This document shows positions 1 to 8,016 of a stretch of 55,698 bases of DNA, piece by piece. The stretch covers positions 1 to 55,698 of the forward strand of contig JARGOC010000022.1 of assembly GCA_029212365.1 (NCBI GenBank). The letters are read 5' to 3'. The stretch is from Roseovarius sp. (GTDB lineage: Bacteria; Pseudomonadota; Alphaproteobacteria; Rhodobacterales; Rhodobacteraceae). The position numbers were made by a program, and so were the translations under genes. How positions within the stretch are numbered: position 1 is the first letter of the stretch; every line of letters begins with the position of its first letter. The notes below the pieces were generated by a model. It was not told where the DNA came from. It made no database searches and saw only the letters and a program-made list of their open reading frames with translations.

Positions 1-67
1 TTAGCCTGCGTTAGGTGGTGTCAAAACGAAGTTAACGTAGCGTGCACTCGGGCAAATTCGCCTTAGT

Positions 68-83
68 TTCTGCGTTGCGGCAA
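68..83 (+). promoter_or_regulatory. Candidate EMC-pathway regulatory element upstream of mcl2
   Basis: The 16-base string TTCTGCGTTGCGGCAA occurs here and, identically, on the minus strand upstream of ccr (27123-27138). Its core CTGCGTTGCGGC differs at two positions from a perfect palindrome upstream of ecm (28769-28780). It contains the inverted half-sites TTGC/GCAA. It lies 85 bases before the chosen mcl2 start. Operator function is inferred from this sharing between genes of one pathway; no regulator gene for it is seen in the window. Confidence 0.45.
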
Positions 84-168
84 GAAAAGGCTTGAACAAA
101 TTGGCCAAAAAATGGCATTCCTGCGCAAGAATATTACTGCGCTGAATGGCTATGCCAGGGAGATAATT

Positions 169-1029
169 ATGGACACAAACGCACAGCCCTTCCGATCGGT
201 ACTCTACATTCCGGGCTCAATGGACCGCGCGCTTGAAAAGGCCCGCACCCTGGCGGCTGATGCAATCATCTTTGATCTGGAAGATGCCGTTGCGCCCGAT
301 GCCAAACCTATGGCGCGCAAAACCCTGGCAGCGGCATTGAAACAGGGTGGGTACGGCAAGCGGTTCAAAATCGTGCGGATCAACGCGTTGACAACCGCCT
401 GGGGGCTGGATGATGTGCAGGCGCTGCGTGATGCTGGCGCTGATGCAATTTTGCTGCCCAAGGTGAACTCGGCCTCGGATGTGGACACTCTGGCCGATTT
501 GCTCGGGCCTGACATGCCGATCTGGGTGATGATGGAAACACCTGTCAGCGTGTTCAATGCCCGTGAAATTGCCGCCCATCGACAGGTCGAGGGGCTGGTG
601 ACCGGCACCAACGATCTGGCAAAAGATCTGAATGCACGCACGCGCTCTGACCGGCTGCCACTGATGATGGCATTGCAAACTATTGTGATGGCGGCGCGGG
701 CGGCCCGGATCGTGGCGGTTGATGGGGTCTATAACCGGTTTCGTGATGGTGAGGGGCTAAAGCACGAATGTGAGCAGGGCCGTGATCTGGGCTTTGACGG
801 CAAAACACTGATCCACCCCAGCCAGATTGAAGTGACCAACACCGAGTTTTCGCCCACGCAATCCGAGATCGACCTGGCCGAGCGCCAGATTGCCGCCTAC
901 GAGGAAAGCATGGCCTCGGGGCAGGGGATTGCTGTAGTAGACGGAAATATTGTGGAAAATCTGCATGTGGTTGCGGCGCAGCGTATACTGGCCAAATCCC
1001 GTGCTGTGGCCGAAATGGCTGAGGAGTAA
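169..1029 (+). CDS. mcl2: CitE-family (3S)-malyl-CoA thioesterase / CoA ester lyase
   Basis: Cytoplasmic CoA-ester enzyme of 286 aa in the HpcH/HpaI-CitE family. The family shows a TIM barrel with FDLEDAV at residues 35-41, an METP motif with the metal-binding Glu at about residue 123, a GTNDLAKDL loop, and a C-terminal FDGKTLIHP segment, all of which are present. The length fits the Mcl2 thioesterase, which hydrolyses (3S)-malyl-CoA to malate and CoA in the ethylmalonyl-CoA pathway, better than the longer Mcl1 lyase. The order mcl2, NnrU, DUF1737, mch matches what I recall of the Rhodobacter sphaeroides locus. The ATG at 169 is chosen over the in-frame ATG at 112 because AGGGAG precedes it at good spacing and homologues begin at this point. 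Lyase versus thioesterase activity cannot be settled from sequence alone. Confidence 0.85.
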   Translation: MDTNAQPFRSVLYIPGSMDRALEKARTLAADAIIFDLEDAVAPDAKPMARKTLAAALKQGGYGKRFKIVRINALTTAWGLDDVQALRDAGADAILLPKVNSASDVDTLADLLGPDMPIWVMMETPVSVFNAREIAAHRQVEGLVTGTNDLAKDLNARTRSDRLPLMMALQTIVMAARAARIVAVDGVYNRFRDGEGLKHECEQGRDLGFDGKTLIHPSQIEVTNTEFSPTQSEIDLAERQIAAYEESMASGQGIAVVDGNIVENLHVVAAQRILAKSRAVAEMAEE

Positions 1030-1034
1030 ACACC

Positions 1035-1580
1035 ATGTCGCTTTTGATCTTAGGCCTGATCCTGTGGGGAGGCGCGCATCTGTTTAAACGTATCGCACCC
1101 GAGCGCCGTGCCGCGATGGGCGACAAGGGGCGGGGGCCGATTGCGCTGGTGCTATTTGTCGGCCTTGTGCTGATGGTGATCGGGTATCGTATGGCGGATG
1201 TTGCGGTGCTTTGGGGGCGCAGCCCGGCTATGGTTGGGGTCAATAACCTGTTGATGCTGCTGTCGGTTTACCTGTTTGCCGCTGCGGGGGCCAAAACCGC
1301 GCTGGCGCGACGGATGCGGCACCCAATGCTAACCGGGGTCAAAGTTTGGGCCATGGCGCATCTGTTGGTCAATGGCGACGTGCCGTCGTTTGTGCTCTTC
1401 GGTGGGCTGATGGCCTGGGCGGTGATCGAAGTGATCTTGATCAACCGGGCCGAGCCGGATTGGACGCCACCCGCAGCGACGGATAAAGCCAAAGAAATTA
1501 AGGCGGTGATCATCGCAGCAATCGTATACATCGTCATTGTGGGCATTCACTATGCCCTTGGGTATCCGACGTTTGGATGA
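1035..1580 (+). CDS. NnrU family membrane protein
   Basis: Integral membrane protein of 181 aa with about five hydrophobic segments and the NnrU signature region around residues 75-130 (HPMLTGVKVWAMAHLLVNGD). NnrU proteins were named from denitrification loci, where their role is poorly defined; a heme- or isoprenoid-related function has been suggested for relatives. No denitrification gene lies nearby. The gene starts five bases after mcl2 and is followed closely by the DUF1737 gene and mch, so it is probably cotranscribed with the EMC genes. Confidence 0.8.
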   Translation: MSLLILGLILWGGAHLFKRIAPERRAAMGDKGRGPIALVLFVGLVLMVIGYRMADVAVLWGRSPAMVGVNNLLMLLSVYLFAAAGAKTALARRMRHPMLTGVKVWAMAHLLVNGDVPSFVLFGGLMAWAVIEVILINRAEPDWTPPAATDKAKEIKAVIIAAIVYIVIVGIHYALGYPTFG

Positions 1581-1590
1581 GGCACAGAAG

Positions 1591-1794
1591 ATGAAACTTT
1601 ATCGATTTCTGAGCGAAGACGACACATCCACCTTTTGTCACAAGGTGAGCGACGCGCTGAACAAAGGTTGGGAGCTGCACGGCGACCCGACTTATGCATT
1701 TGATGCGGCCAACGGCGTGATGCGCTGTGGACAGGCCGTCGTGAAAGAGGCAGACGGCATCTACACATCTGACACCAAGCTGGGAGAGCACTGA
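1591..1794 (+). CDS. DUF1737 domain protein
   Basis: Small protein of 67 aa beginning MKLYRFLSEDD and containing the DUF1737 core (LNKGWELHGDPTYAF). The domain is found in short uncharacterised bacterial proteins. An in-frame upstream extension to 1537 overlaps nnrU and is not homologous, so the ATG at 1591 is preferred; CACAGAAG lies just before it. It ends two bases before mch. Function unknown; the position suggests it travels with the mcl2-mch operon. Confidence 0.8.
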   Translation: MKLYRFLSEDDTSTFCHKVSDALNKGWELHGDPTYAFDAANGVMRCGQAVVKEADGIYTSDTKLGEH

Positions 1795-1796
1795 GC

Positions 1797-2828
1797 ATGG
1801 CAAAGACCAATCCGGGCCGCTTTTTTGAAGATTACACCGTGGGTGAAATGATCCACCACGCGGTGCCGCGCACCGTATCGAGCGCAGAGCGCGCGTTGTA
1901 TCATGCGCTCTATCCGGCGCGTCATGCACTGTATTCATCCGATGAATTTGCGCGCGGCTGTGGCCTGAGTGGCAGCCCCCTGGATGACATCGCTGCGTTC
2001 CATGTGGTGTTTGGCAAAACCGTGCCTGACATCTCGCTGAATGCGCTGGCCAATCTGGGCTATGCGCAAGGGCGCTGGCTAAAGCCGGTCTATGCGGGGG
2101 ATACGATCCGTTCCACCTCTGAGGTGATCGGGGTCAAGCAGAATTCCAACGGCAAATCCGGTGTGGTCTGGGTGCGGACCCGCGGATTTAACCAACGCGA
2201 TGAGGTGGTGCTGGACTATGTGCGCTGGGCGATGGTGCGCAAACGTGATGTTGAAAGTGCAGCGCCAGAAACGGTGATCCCGCAACTCGCACCGGTTGTC
2301 GAGGCCAGTGATCTGGTGATCCCGGATGGGCTTGATTTTACCAATTACGATTTCACACTGGCCGGAGAGACGCATGGCTGGGGCGCTTATGACGTTGGCG
2401 AAGTGATTGACCATGTGGATGGTGTGACGGTTGAAGAAGCCGAGCATATGATGGCCACACGCCTGTGGCAAAACACCGCCAAAGTGCATTTCGATGCCAC
2501 TTTGCGCGAGGATGGCCAACGGTTGATTTACGGTGGGCATGTGATTTCCATGGCGCGCGCGCTGAGTTTTAATGGCCTTGCCAATGCTCAGATCGTGGCG
2601 GGTCTGAATGGTGGCACCCATGCAAACCCCTGTTATTCAGGCGACACGATCAAAGCCTGGTCTGAAGTGTTGGATAAGGCCGAAACATCTGCCCCCGGCG
2701 TTGGTGCCATCCGATTGCGGTTGGTGGCCACCAAGGGCGGTGTGCCGTTTGAGTTGAAGGGCGAGGACGGGCGGTATTTGCCGCAAGTTCTACTCGATCT
2801 GGACTATTGGGCATTGATTCCGATTTGA
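1797..2828 (+). CDS. mch: Mesaconyl-CoA hydratase (MaoC family)
   Basis: Protein of 343 aa with two hot-dog/MaoC-type halves, roughly residues 10-165 and 180-340. In the ethylmalonyl-CoA pathway Mch interconverts mesaconyl-C1-CoA and beta-methylmalyl-CoA, the step before beta-methylmalyl-CoA cleavage to glyoxylate and propionyl-CoA. The length and the N-terminal GRFFEDYTVGEMIHH segment fit Mch rather than short R-specific enoyl-CoA hydratases. It closes the mcl2-nnrU-DUF1737-mch cluster, which supports the assignment. A perfect 6-bp stem GTGCGC/GCGCAC sits just downstream (2838-2854) but lacks a T-run, so termination there is uncertain. Confidence 0.88.
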   Translation: MAKTNPGRFFEDYTVGEMIHHAVPRTVSSAERALYHALYPARHALYSSDEFARGCGLSGSPLDDIAAFHVVFGKTVPDISLNALANLGYAQGRWLKPVYAGDTIRSTSEVIGVKQNSNGKSGVVWVRTRGFNQRDEVVLDYVRWAMVRKRDVESAAPETVIPQLAPVVEASDLVIPDGLDFTNYDFTLAGETHGWGAYDVGEVIDHVDGVTVEEAEHMMATRLWQNTAKVHFDATLREDGQRLIYGGHVISMARALSFNGLANAQIVAGLNGGTHANPCYSGDTIKAWSEVLDKAETSAPGVGAIRLRLVATKGGVPFELKGEDGRYLPQVLLDLDYWALIPI

Positions 2829-3043
2829 CCTTATTGAGTGCGCAAGATGCGCACGCTTGATATCTCGTCACCCGCAAAGGGCGGCCTCCTCGGGGGCCAG
2901 TGGAGAGGTGATGCGTCACTCAGCTGGAATCTCGTGTTGCCGCGGTTTGGGTTAAGTATTTATTGAAAAGTGAATGGGATGGCGCAGCGGCTTGCCCCGC
3001 AGGTCAAAGGGCGGCATGATGTGGCGCTGAGGGAGAAATAGCC

Positions 3044-3499
3044 ATGCGCAAGTTTCTGGTCGTGCTGGATGACAGTACGGAATGTCTGAATGCGATGCGG
3101 TTTGCGGCGATGCGGGCGGCACATACGCAAGCGGGTGTTGAGATTTTGGCGGTGATTCCGCCGGAGGAATTTAACCACTGGATCGGTGTCGGAGATCTGA
3201 TGCGTGAAGAAGCGCGTGAGCGTATTCAGGTGCATTTTGAAGTATTTGCCAAATGGATGCGCGACCGACAGGGCATAGACCCCGAGCTGGTGATCCGGGA
3301 AGGTGAGCCGGTGGATGAGATCATGGCACAGGTGATGGATGATCCCGAGATTGGCGTGTTGGTGCTGGGTGCTGGAACGGGGCGTAAGGGGCCTGGGCCG
3401 CTGGTGACACAGATGACCAAGAATTCGGGCACATTGCCGATTCCGGTAACGATTGTGCCCGGTGATCTGGGTAAAGAGCGGCTTGAAGCCATAACTTGA
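3044..3499 (+). CDS. Universal stress protein (UspA family)
   Basis: Cytoplasmic protein of 151 aa with the Usp alpha/beta fold: an N-terminal strand KFLVVLDDSTECLNA carrying the conserved Asp, and a C-terminal nucleotide-binding loop LVLGAGTGRKGPGPLVTQ. The last loop approximates the G-2X-G-9X-G pattern of ATP-binding Usp proteins. It follows a 215-base gap after mch and stands alone before the nfu operon. The start at 3044 is supported by GAGGGAGAAA six to eight bases upstream. The specific stress or partner is not deducible. Confidence 0.85.
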   Translation: MRKFLVVLDDSTECLNAMRFAAMRAAHTQAGVEILAVIPPEEFNHWIGVGDLMREEARERIQVHFEVFAKWMRDRQGIDPELVIREGEPVDEIMAQVMDDPEIGVLVLGAGTGRKGPGPLVTQMTKNSGTLPIPVTIVPGDLGKERLEAIT

Positions 3500-3504
3500 T
3501 CCAG

Positions 3505-3520
3505 TTTAGAATTATTCTAA
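3505..3520. promoter_or_regulatory. Candidate Irr (iron control element) operator before nfu
   Basis: TTTAGAATTATTCTAA contains the perfect palindrome TTAGAA-N3-TTCTAA, which matches the iron control element bound by the Fur-family heme-responsive regulator Irr in alphaproteobacteria. It ends three bases before a likely -35 hexamer and 61 bases before the nfu start codon. A gene for iron-sulfur assembly is a sensible target. The identification rests on motif similarity only. Confidence 0.6.
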
Positions 3521-3523
3521 TCC

Positions 3524-3552
3524 TTGACTTGGGCCCCTACGAGGCGCATATC
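3524..3552 (+). promoter_or_regulatory. Likely sigma-70 promoter of nfu-tsaB-rimI
   Basis: TTGACT (3524-3529) is separated by 17 bases from CATATC (3547-3552). The spacing is ideal, the -35 is close to consensus and the -10 is weak, which would leave room for regulation by the adjacent Irr-type palindrome. The nfu start codon is 30 bases downstream. Confidence 0.5.
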
Positions 3553-3581
3553 CATTAAGATAGCGCGAAAGGGGTATACCT

Positions 3582-4145
3582 ATGTTCATCCAGACCGAAT
3601 CTACACCCAACCCGGCGACGTTGAAATTTCTGCCGGGCCAGACTGTGCTTGAGGCGGGAACTGCTGATTTTCCTTCCGCTGAGGGGGCTGAGAAATCACC
3701 GCTGGCAGATCGGATTTTTAAAGTTCACGGCGTGAATGGCGTGTTCTTTGGTCATGACTTCGTGACTGTGACAAAGGCAGAAGATGCCGAATGGGATCAC
3801 ATGAAGCCGGCAATTCTGGGTTCGATCATGGAGCATTTCCAATCGGGTAAACCGGTGATGCTGGGAGAAAGCGCAGCACCATCTGGCCATGCTGACCATT
3901 CCGGTGAAGATGGCGACATTGTAAACCAAATCAAGGAATTGCTTGATACCCGCGTGCGCCCAGCAGTGGCGCAGGATGGTGGCGATATCACTTTTCACGG
4001 ATTTGAGCGCGGCGTTGTCTATTTGCATATGCAGGGCGCTTGTGCGGGGTGTCCGTCTTCGACCATCACGTTGAAAATGGGCATCGAAAACTTGCTGCGC
4101 CACTATATTCCCGAAGTGATTGAGGTGCGTCCTGTTGGTGTCTGA
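3582..4145 (+). CDS. NifU-type Fe-S scaffold/carrier protein (Nfu)
   Basis: Protein of 187 aa with an N-terminal Nfu_N domain (about residues 1-88, starting MFIQTESTPNPATLKF) and a C-terminal NifU-like domain (about 113-182). The Cys-x-x-Cys pair that holds a transferable Fe-S cluster is C154 and C157 in GACAGCPSS. It is a cytoplasmic carrier delivering clusters to client enzymes. It begins an apparent operon with tsaB, which overlaps its 3' end, and rimI. A candidate Irr box just upstream suggests iron-dependent control. Confidence 0.9.
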   Translation: MFIQTESTPNPATLKFLPGQTVLEAGTADFPSAEGAEKSPLADRIFKVHGVNGVFFGHDFVTVTKAEDAEWDHMKPAILGSIMEHFQSGKPVMLGESAAPSGHADHSGEDGDIVNQIKELLDTRVRPAVAQDGGDITFHGFERGVVYLHMQGACAGCPSSTITLKMGIENLLRHYIPEVIEVRPVGV

Positions 4146-4707
4146 CACCGCAGTTCTGGCCTTTGATACATCGGCCGCGCATTGCGCGGTCGCTTTGCTT
4201 TGGGGGGATCGCGTTGTTACGCGGGTTGAGGACATGGGACGTGGCCAGGCGGAGCGCCTGATGCCGCTTATCCAGGAATTACTGGACAGAGAAGGTGTGG
4301 CCCTGAGCGCGATTGGCCGAATTGGCGTTGGCATTGGACCGGGAAATTTCACCGGCATTCGAATTTCAGTTTCGTTGGCGCGCGGATTGGCGCTGGGCCT
4401 TGGCATTCCGGCAATCGGTGTTTCAACTTTGGATGCTTTGCGCGGATTTTCGACCACAGATACCGCCGCGGTCTCCGGCCCGCGTGAGACTGCCTATGTG
4501 CAGACAGGGCAGACTCCGCCAAAGATTTTGCCGCTTGATGCAGTGCCTGAGGGGGCTCAATGGCTGAATGACGCCGGTGTATTGGTGGGCTCAATTGCCA
4601 GGTTTGCGCAGACAGCCCCGGTCGATGGCCCAGCCCCCGCGCCGCTTTACCTGAAGCCAGCCGATGCTGCCCCGGCGCGGGATGCGCCGCCGGTGATCCT
4701 GGAATGA
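4138..4707 (+). CDS. tsaB: tRNA t6A biosynthesis protein TsaB
   Basis: About 189 aa, ASKHA-fold protein. The N-terminal VLAFDTSAAHCAVALL and the GIGPGNFTGIRISVSLARGLA segment are TsaB hallmarks. TsaB partners TsaD and TsaE to make N6-threonylcarbamoyladenosine at position 37 of ANN-decoding tRNAs. The start is uncertain: GTG at 4138 or TTG at 4135, both overlapping the end of nfu; GAGGTG at 4122-4127 favours either. The 3' end overlaps rimI by four bases (ATGA), indicating translational coupling. The C-terminal half is shorter and more variable than in enteric TsaB, as is usual in this group. Confidence 0.88.
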   Translation: MSDTAVLAFDTSAAHCAVALLWGDRVVTRVEDMGRGQAERLMPLIQELLDREGVALSAIGRIGVGIGPGNFTGIRISVSLARGLALGLGIPAIGVSTLDALRGFSTTDTAAVSGPRETAYVQTGQTPPKILPLDAVPEGAQWLNDAGVLVGSIARFAQTAPVDGPAPAPLYLKPADAAPARDAPPVILE

Positions 4708-5135
4708 CGCCCAAGGCGATGGCAGACTTGCATACTCAGGCCTTTGCGGGGCAGGGGCGGGCGTGGTCGGAGGCTGAGTTTCGTGACCTGTTGCAAAGCA
4801 ATGGCGTTTTCGCAATTCATGCAGCTGGTGGGTTTGCGCAGAGTGGGTTTGCACTGGGTCGGGTCAGCGCAGATGAGGCCGAATTGTTGACCATTGCCAC
4901 TGATCCGACTGCGCGCAGGCAGGGCATTGGCCGCCACGTACTGAGTCTTTTCGAGGCGGAGGCCAAGTCACAAGGCGCACACCATATTTTTCTGGAAGTG
5001 GCGCAGGATAACCATGCTGCGAATGGTCTTTACCATCAGGCGGGTTTTCAGGAAATCGCTCGACGGCCGGGATATTACCGCAAAGCAGACGGAAGTCTGA
5101 GTGATGCGCTGGTGCTGAAAAAGTCGTTGGTGTGA
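4704..5135 (+). CDS. rimI: GNAT N-acetyltransferase RimI-like
   Basis: Protein of 143 aa with the GNAT fold. The acetyl-CoA pyrophosphate-binding motif is ARRQGIGRHVLSLFEAEAK (Q/RxxGxG/A type), followed by a LEVAQDNHAANGLYHQAGF segment typical of RimI. RimI acetylates the N-terminal alanine of ribosomal protein S18. Overlap with tsaB repeats the widely conserved tsaB-rimI pairing. Substrate specificity is inferred from this neighbourhood. Confidence 0.85.
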   Translation: MTPKAMADLHTQAFAGQGRAWSEAEFRDLLQSNGVFAIHAAGGFAQSGFALGRVSADEAELLTIATDPTARRQGIGRHVLSLFEAEAKSQGAHHIFLEVAQDNHAANGLYHQAGFQEIARRPGYYRKADGSLSDALVLKKSLV

Positions 5136-5302
5136 TGGTTAGTCATGCGTGATGCCCGGCAAAAAGCAGCGGAAAGTGCCTGGTATCCGGGACAATCCTA
5201 TTGACCATCGGCCTTGGGTGGATGCTTACTTGATCCCAATCCAAGCGCGGCGCGGGCAGGGAATGCCGGTGATCAGACGCTGAACCAACTGGGAGATGTT
5301 TC

Positions 5303-6292
5303 ATGACCTATTTCAAATCACTTACAACAAGCCTGACAGCACTGGCGCTGGGTGCCGGAGCGGCGATGGCTGACCCGGCCCTGATTTTTGATCTTGGTGG
5401 CAAGTTCGACAAATCCTTTAACGAAAGCGCACATGCCGGGGCGCAACGCTGGGCGCAAGAAACCGGCGGCAGCTACAACGAAGTCGAATTGCAATCAGAA
5501 GCCCAACGCGAACAAGCGCTGCGCCGGTTTGCCGAGAACGGCAACAACCCCATTGTGATGACCGGCTTTGCCTTTGGTGATGCGCTGGCCGAAGTGGCCC
5601 CGGATTATCCGGACACCAAGTTCGCGATCATTGATATGGTGGTGGAGCAGCCCAATGTGCGCTCGGTTGTGTTTAATGAACACGAAGGCAGCTATCTGGT
5701 GGGGATGATGGCTGCGATGGCATCCGAATCCGGCACCGTGGGCTTTATTGGCGGTATGGATATCCCGCTGATCCGCAAATTTGCCTGTGGCTATGTGCAA
5801 GGCGCCAAGGCGGCCAATGCGGATGCCACAGTGATCCAGAACATGACCGGCACAACGCCAGCGGCCTGGAATGACCCGGTCAAAGGGTCCGAGCTGACCA
5901 AGGCGCAGATCAGCCAGGGGGCGGATGTGATCTATGCCGCTGCCGGGGGCACGGGCGTGGGCGTGTTGCAAACTGCCGCTGATGAAAAAATCCTGTCGAT
6001 CGGTGTGGATAGCAACCAAAACTATATGCATTCGGGTATGGTGCTGACCTCAATGGTCAAACGTGTGGACAACGCCGTTTACGAGGCGATGAGCGCCGGT
6101 GCCGATCTGGAAACAGGGTTTAATATCATGGGCCTGTCAAATGGCGGTATCGCCTATGCGATGGACGAACATAACGCCGCCCTTGTTGGGGATGACATGA
6201 AAGCGGCAGTGGATGCGGCGTCGGCTCAGATCGCTTCGGGTGAGTTGGTTGTGCATGATTACATGTCCGACAACAGCTGCCCGGCTGAATAA
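5303..6292 (+). CDS. BMP-family ABC transporter substrate-binding protein (nucleoside type)
   Basis: Periplasmic binding protein of 329 aa with a signal peptide (about residues 1-23, cut after AMA). The mature part has the BMP/PnrA/Med fold, with an N-terminal LIFDLGGKFDKSFNESAHAG segment in which the conserved Asp and Phe of purine-nucleoside binders occur. The following ATPase and two permeases complete a NupNOPQ/YufNOPQ-like importer. GGGAG is well placed before the ATG. No purine riboswitch is recognised in the 167-base leader. Nucleosides are the likely ligand; other BMP ligands cannot be excluded. Confidence 0.85.
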   Translation: MTYFKSLTTSLTALALGAGAAMADPALIFDLGGKFDKSFNESAHAGAQRWAQETGGSYNEVELQSEAQREQALRRFAENGNNPIVMTGFAFGDALAEVAPDYPDTKFAIIDMVVEQPNVRSVVFNEHEGSYLVGMMAAMASESGTVGFIGGMDIPLIRKFACGYVQGAKAANADATVIQNMTGTTPAAWNDPVKGSELTKAQISQGADVIYAAAGGTGVGVLQTAADEKILSIGVDSNQNYMHSGMVLTSMVKRVDNAVYEAMSAGADLETGFNIMGLSNGGIAYAMDEHNAALVGDDMKAAVDAASAQIASGELVVHDYMSDNSCPAE

Positions 6293-6358
6293 GCCTTTGT
6301 TTCAAAGAAATTACCGGGCTGCCCGAGGTTGGCCCGGACAACAGAGGGGGAACATTTG

Positions 6359-6493
6359 TTGGATATAGGGAGGCGGTTTTTTGACGTTTGGGCTGAATCT
6401 GACAGAGCAACCCAAGCAAATATGATTGCCGAGGCAGACGCGGACGGCAAACTGACCCGCGTTGTTGGCTTTGTGGGCAACGGGGCGCTATGA
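6359..6493 (+). CDS. Candidate 44-aa small protein with TTG start inside the BMP transporter operon
   Basis: An open frame runs from TTG (6359, or TTG 6356) to TGA at 6491-6493, whose bases overlap the ATG of the ATPase (ATGA). A strong Shine-Dalgarno sequence (AGAGGGGGA, 6343-6351) sits four to seven bases upstream of the two TTGs. The C-terminal half (MIAEADADGKLTRVVGFVGN) has plausible codon use. There is no recognised domain and no signal peptide or membrane segment. It could be a real small protein or a leader coupling translation of the ATPase. The frame is the same as the upstream BMP gene beyond its stop, so readthrough is another formal possibility. Confidence 0.42.
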   Translation: MDIGRRFFDVWAESDRATQANMIAEADADGKLTRVVGFVGNGAL

Positions 6494-8016
6494 ACCAGAC
6501 GCCCGCGATTGAGCTGAAGGGCATCTCCAAAGCCTTTGGCCCGGTGCAGGCCAATAAAGACATTTCTATCCGGGTGATGCCCGGTACGATCCACGGGATT
6601 ATCGGCGAAAATGGCGCCGGAAAATCCACTTTGATGTCCATTCTCTATGGGTTCTACAAGGCGGACCGGGGTGAGGTTTTCATCTCCGGCAGGCTGGTGA
6701 AAATCCCGGATAGCCAAGCGGCTATTGCTGCGGGTATCGGCATGGTGTTCCAGCATTTCAAACTGGTTGAGAACTTCTCTGTTTTGGAAAACGTCGTGCT
6801 GGGGGCCGAAGAGGGTGGATTGCTGAAACCCAGCCTGACCAAAGCGCGCCGCGCGTTGACGCAATTGGCCGATGAGTATGAGCTGCATGTGGACCCCGAC
6901 GCGCTGATACAGGACATTGGCGTGGGGATGCAGCAGCGGGTGGAAATCCTCAAGGCTCTCTATCGTCAGGCAGATATTCTGATCCTGGATGAGCCGACGG
7001 GCGTGCTGACCCCGGCCGAAGCCGACCAGCTGTTTCGCATTCTGGACCGGCTGCGGGAGGAAGGCAAAACCATCATCTTGATCACTCATAAACTGCGTGA
7101 AATTATGGAGATCACCGATACCGTTTCAGTTATGCGCCAAGGTGAAATGACAGCAACAGTGAACACGTCACAAACCAGCCCCGAACATCTGGCCGAACTG
7201 ATGGTGGGCCGTAAGGTGTTGTTGCAGGTGGATAAAACCCCCGCCACACCGGGTGAAACTGTGCTTGAAATCCAAGGGCTGAGCGTGACTGACAGCCAGG
7301 GTGTGCAGCGTTTAAAGGGGATTGATCTGAGAGTGCGCGCTGGCGAAATCCTCGGGCTGGCCGGTGTGGCGGGCAATGGCCAGTCAGAATTGCTGGAAGT
7401 GCTGGGCGGCTATAGATCTGCCACTGGGCAGGTGCGTGTGAACGGCCAATCGATTGACCTGACGGGGCGCTATAGCAATGGCAGGTCGCGCCGCGCGCAT
7501 GGCATTGCCCATGTGCCCGAGGACCGCCAGCGCGAAGGGCTGATCATGGATTTTTCGGCCTGGGAAAACTCGGTGTTTGGCTATCACCGCGATGGCACAG
7601 GGCTGTGGATGGATAATGCTGGCATTCAGACCGAAGCGGCACTCAAAATGCAGCGGTTTGACGTGCGCCCGCTTGATCCTCGTCTGGCGGCCAAGAATTT
7701 CTCAGGTGGGAATCAGCAGAAAATAGTGCTGGCGCGCGAGATTGAACGTAACCCGGACCTTTTGTTGGTTGGTCAGCCCACGCGCGGCGTGGACATCGGC
7801 GCGATTGAGTTCATCCACAGCCAGATTGTGCGCCTGCGCGATGCGGGCAAGGCGATATTGCTGGTCAGCGTAGAATTAGAGGAAGTCTTGTCTCTCGCTG
7901 ATCGCATCGCGGTGATGTTTGACGGTCAAATCATGGGCGAACGTGCGCCCGATCAAACCGATGAGACCGAATTGGGCCTGTTGATGGCCGGCGTGCAGGA
8001 GATGGCCGATGGATAA
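6490..8016 (+). CDS. Nucleoside ABC transporter ATP-binding protein (fused double ATPase)
   Basis: Protein of 508 aa with two ABC domains, as in sugar/nucleoside importers (RbsA, NupO). Domain 1 has Walker [10 protein letters not shown] and Walker [10 protein letters not shown]; its signature loop is the degenerate VGMQQR. Domain 2 has an intact FSGGNQQK signature, but its Walker A is GVAGNGQSE, without the Lys, and its Walker B ends in LLVGQPTRG, lacking the usual acidic pair. Such asymmetry is normal in this subfamily. It overlaps the preceding small ORF by four bases and the following permease by eight. Confidence 0.9.
   Translation: MNQTPAIELKGISKAFGPVQANKDISIRVMPGTIHGIIGENGAGKSTLMSILYGFYKADRGEVFISGRLVKIPDSQAAIAAGIGMVFQHFKLVENFSVLENVVLGAEEGGLLKPSLTKARRALTQLADEYELHVDPDALIQDIGVGMQQRVEILKALYRQADILILDEPTGVLTPAEADQLFRILDRLREEGKTIILITHKLREIMEITDTVSVMRQGEMTATVNTSQTSPEHLAELMVGRKVLLQVDKTPATPGETVLEIQGLSVTDSQGVQRLKGIDLRVRAGEILGLAGVAGNGQSELLEVLGGYRSATGQVRVNGQSIDLTGRYSNGRSRRAHGIAHVPEDRQREGLIMDFSAWENSVFGYHRDGTGLWMDNAGIQTEAALKMQRFDVRPLDPRLAAKNFSGGNQQKIVLAREIERNPDLLLVGQPTRGVDIGAIEFIHSQIVRLRDAGKAILLVSVELEEVLSLADRIAVMFDGQIMGERAPDQTDETELGLLMAGVQEMADG

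Noticed and set aside
5136..5302. Purine riboswitch before the BMP importer
   Set aside because: I looked for the conserved purine aptamer junction and loops and did not find them.
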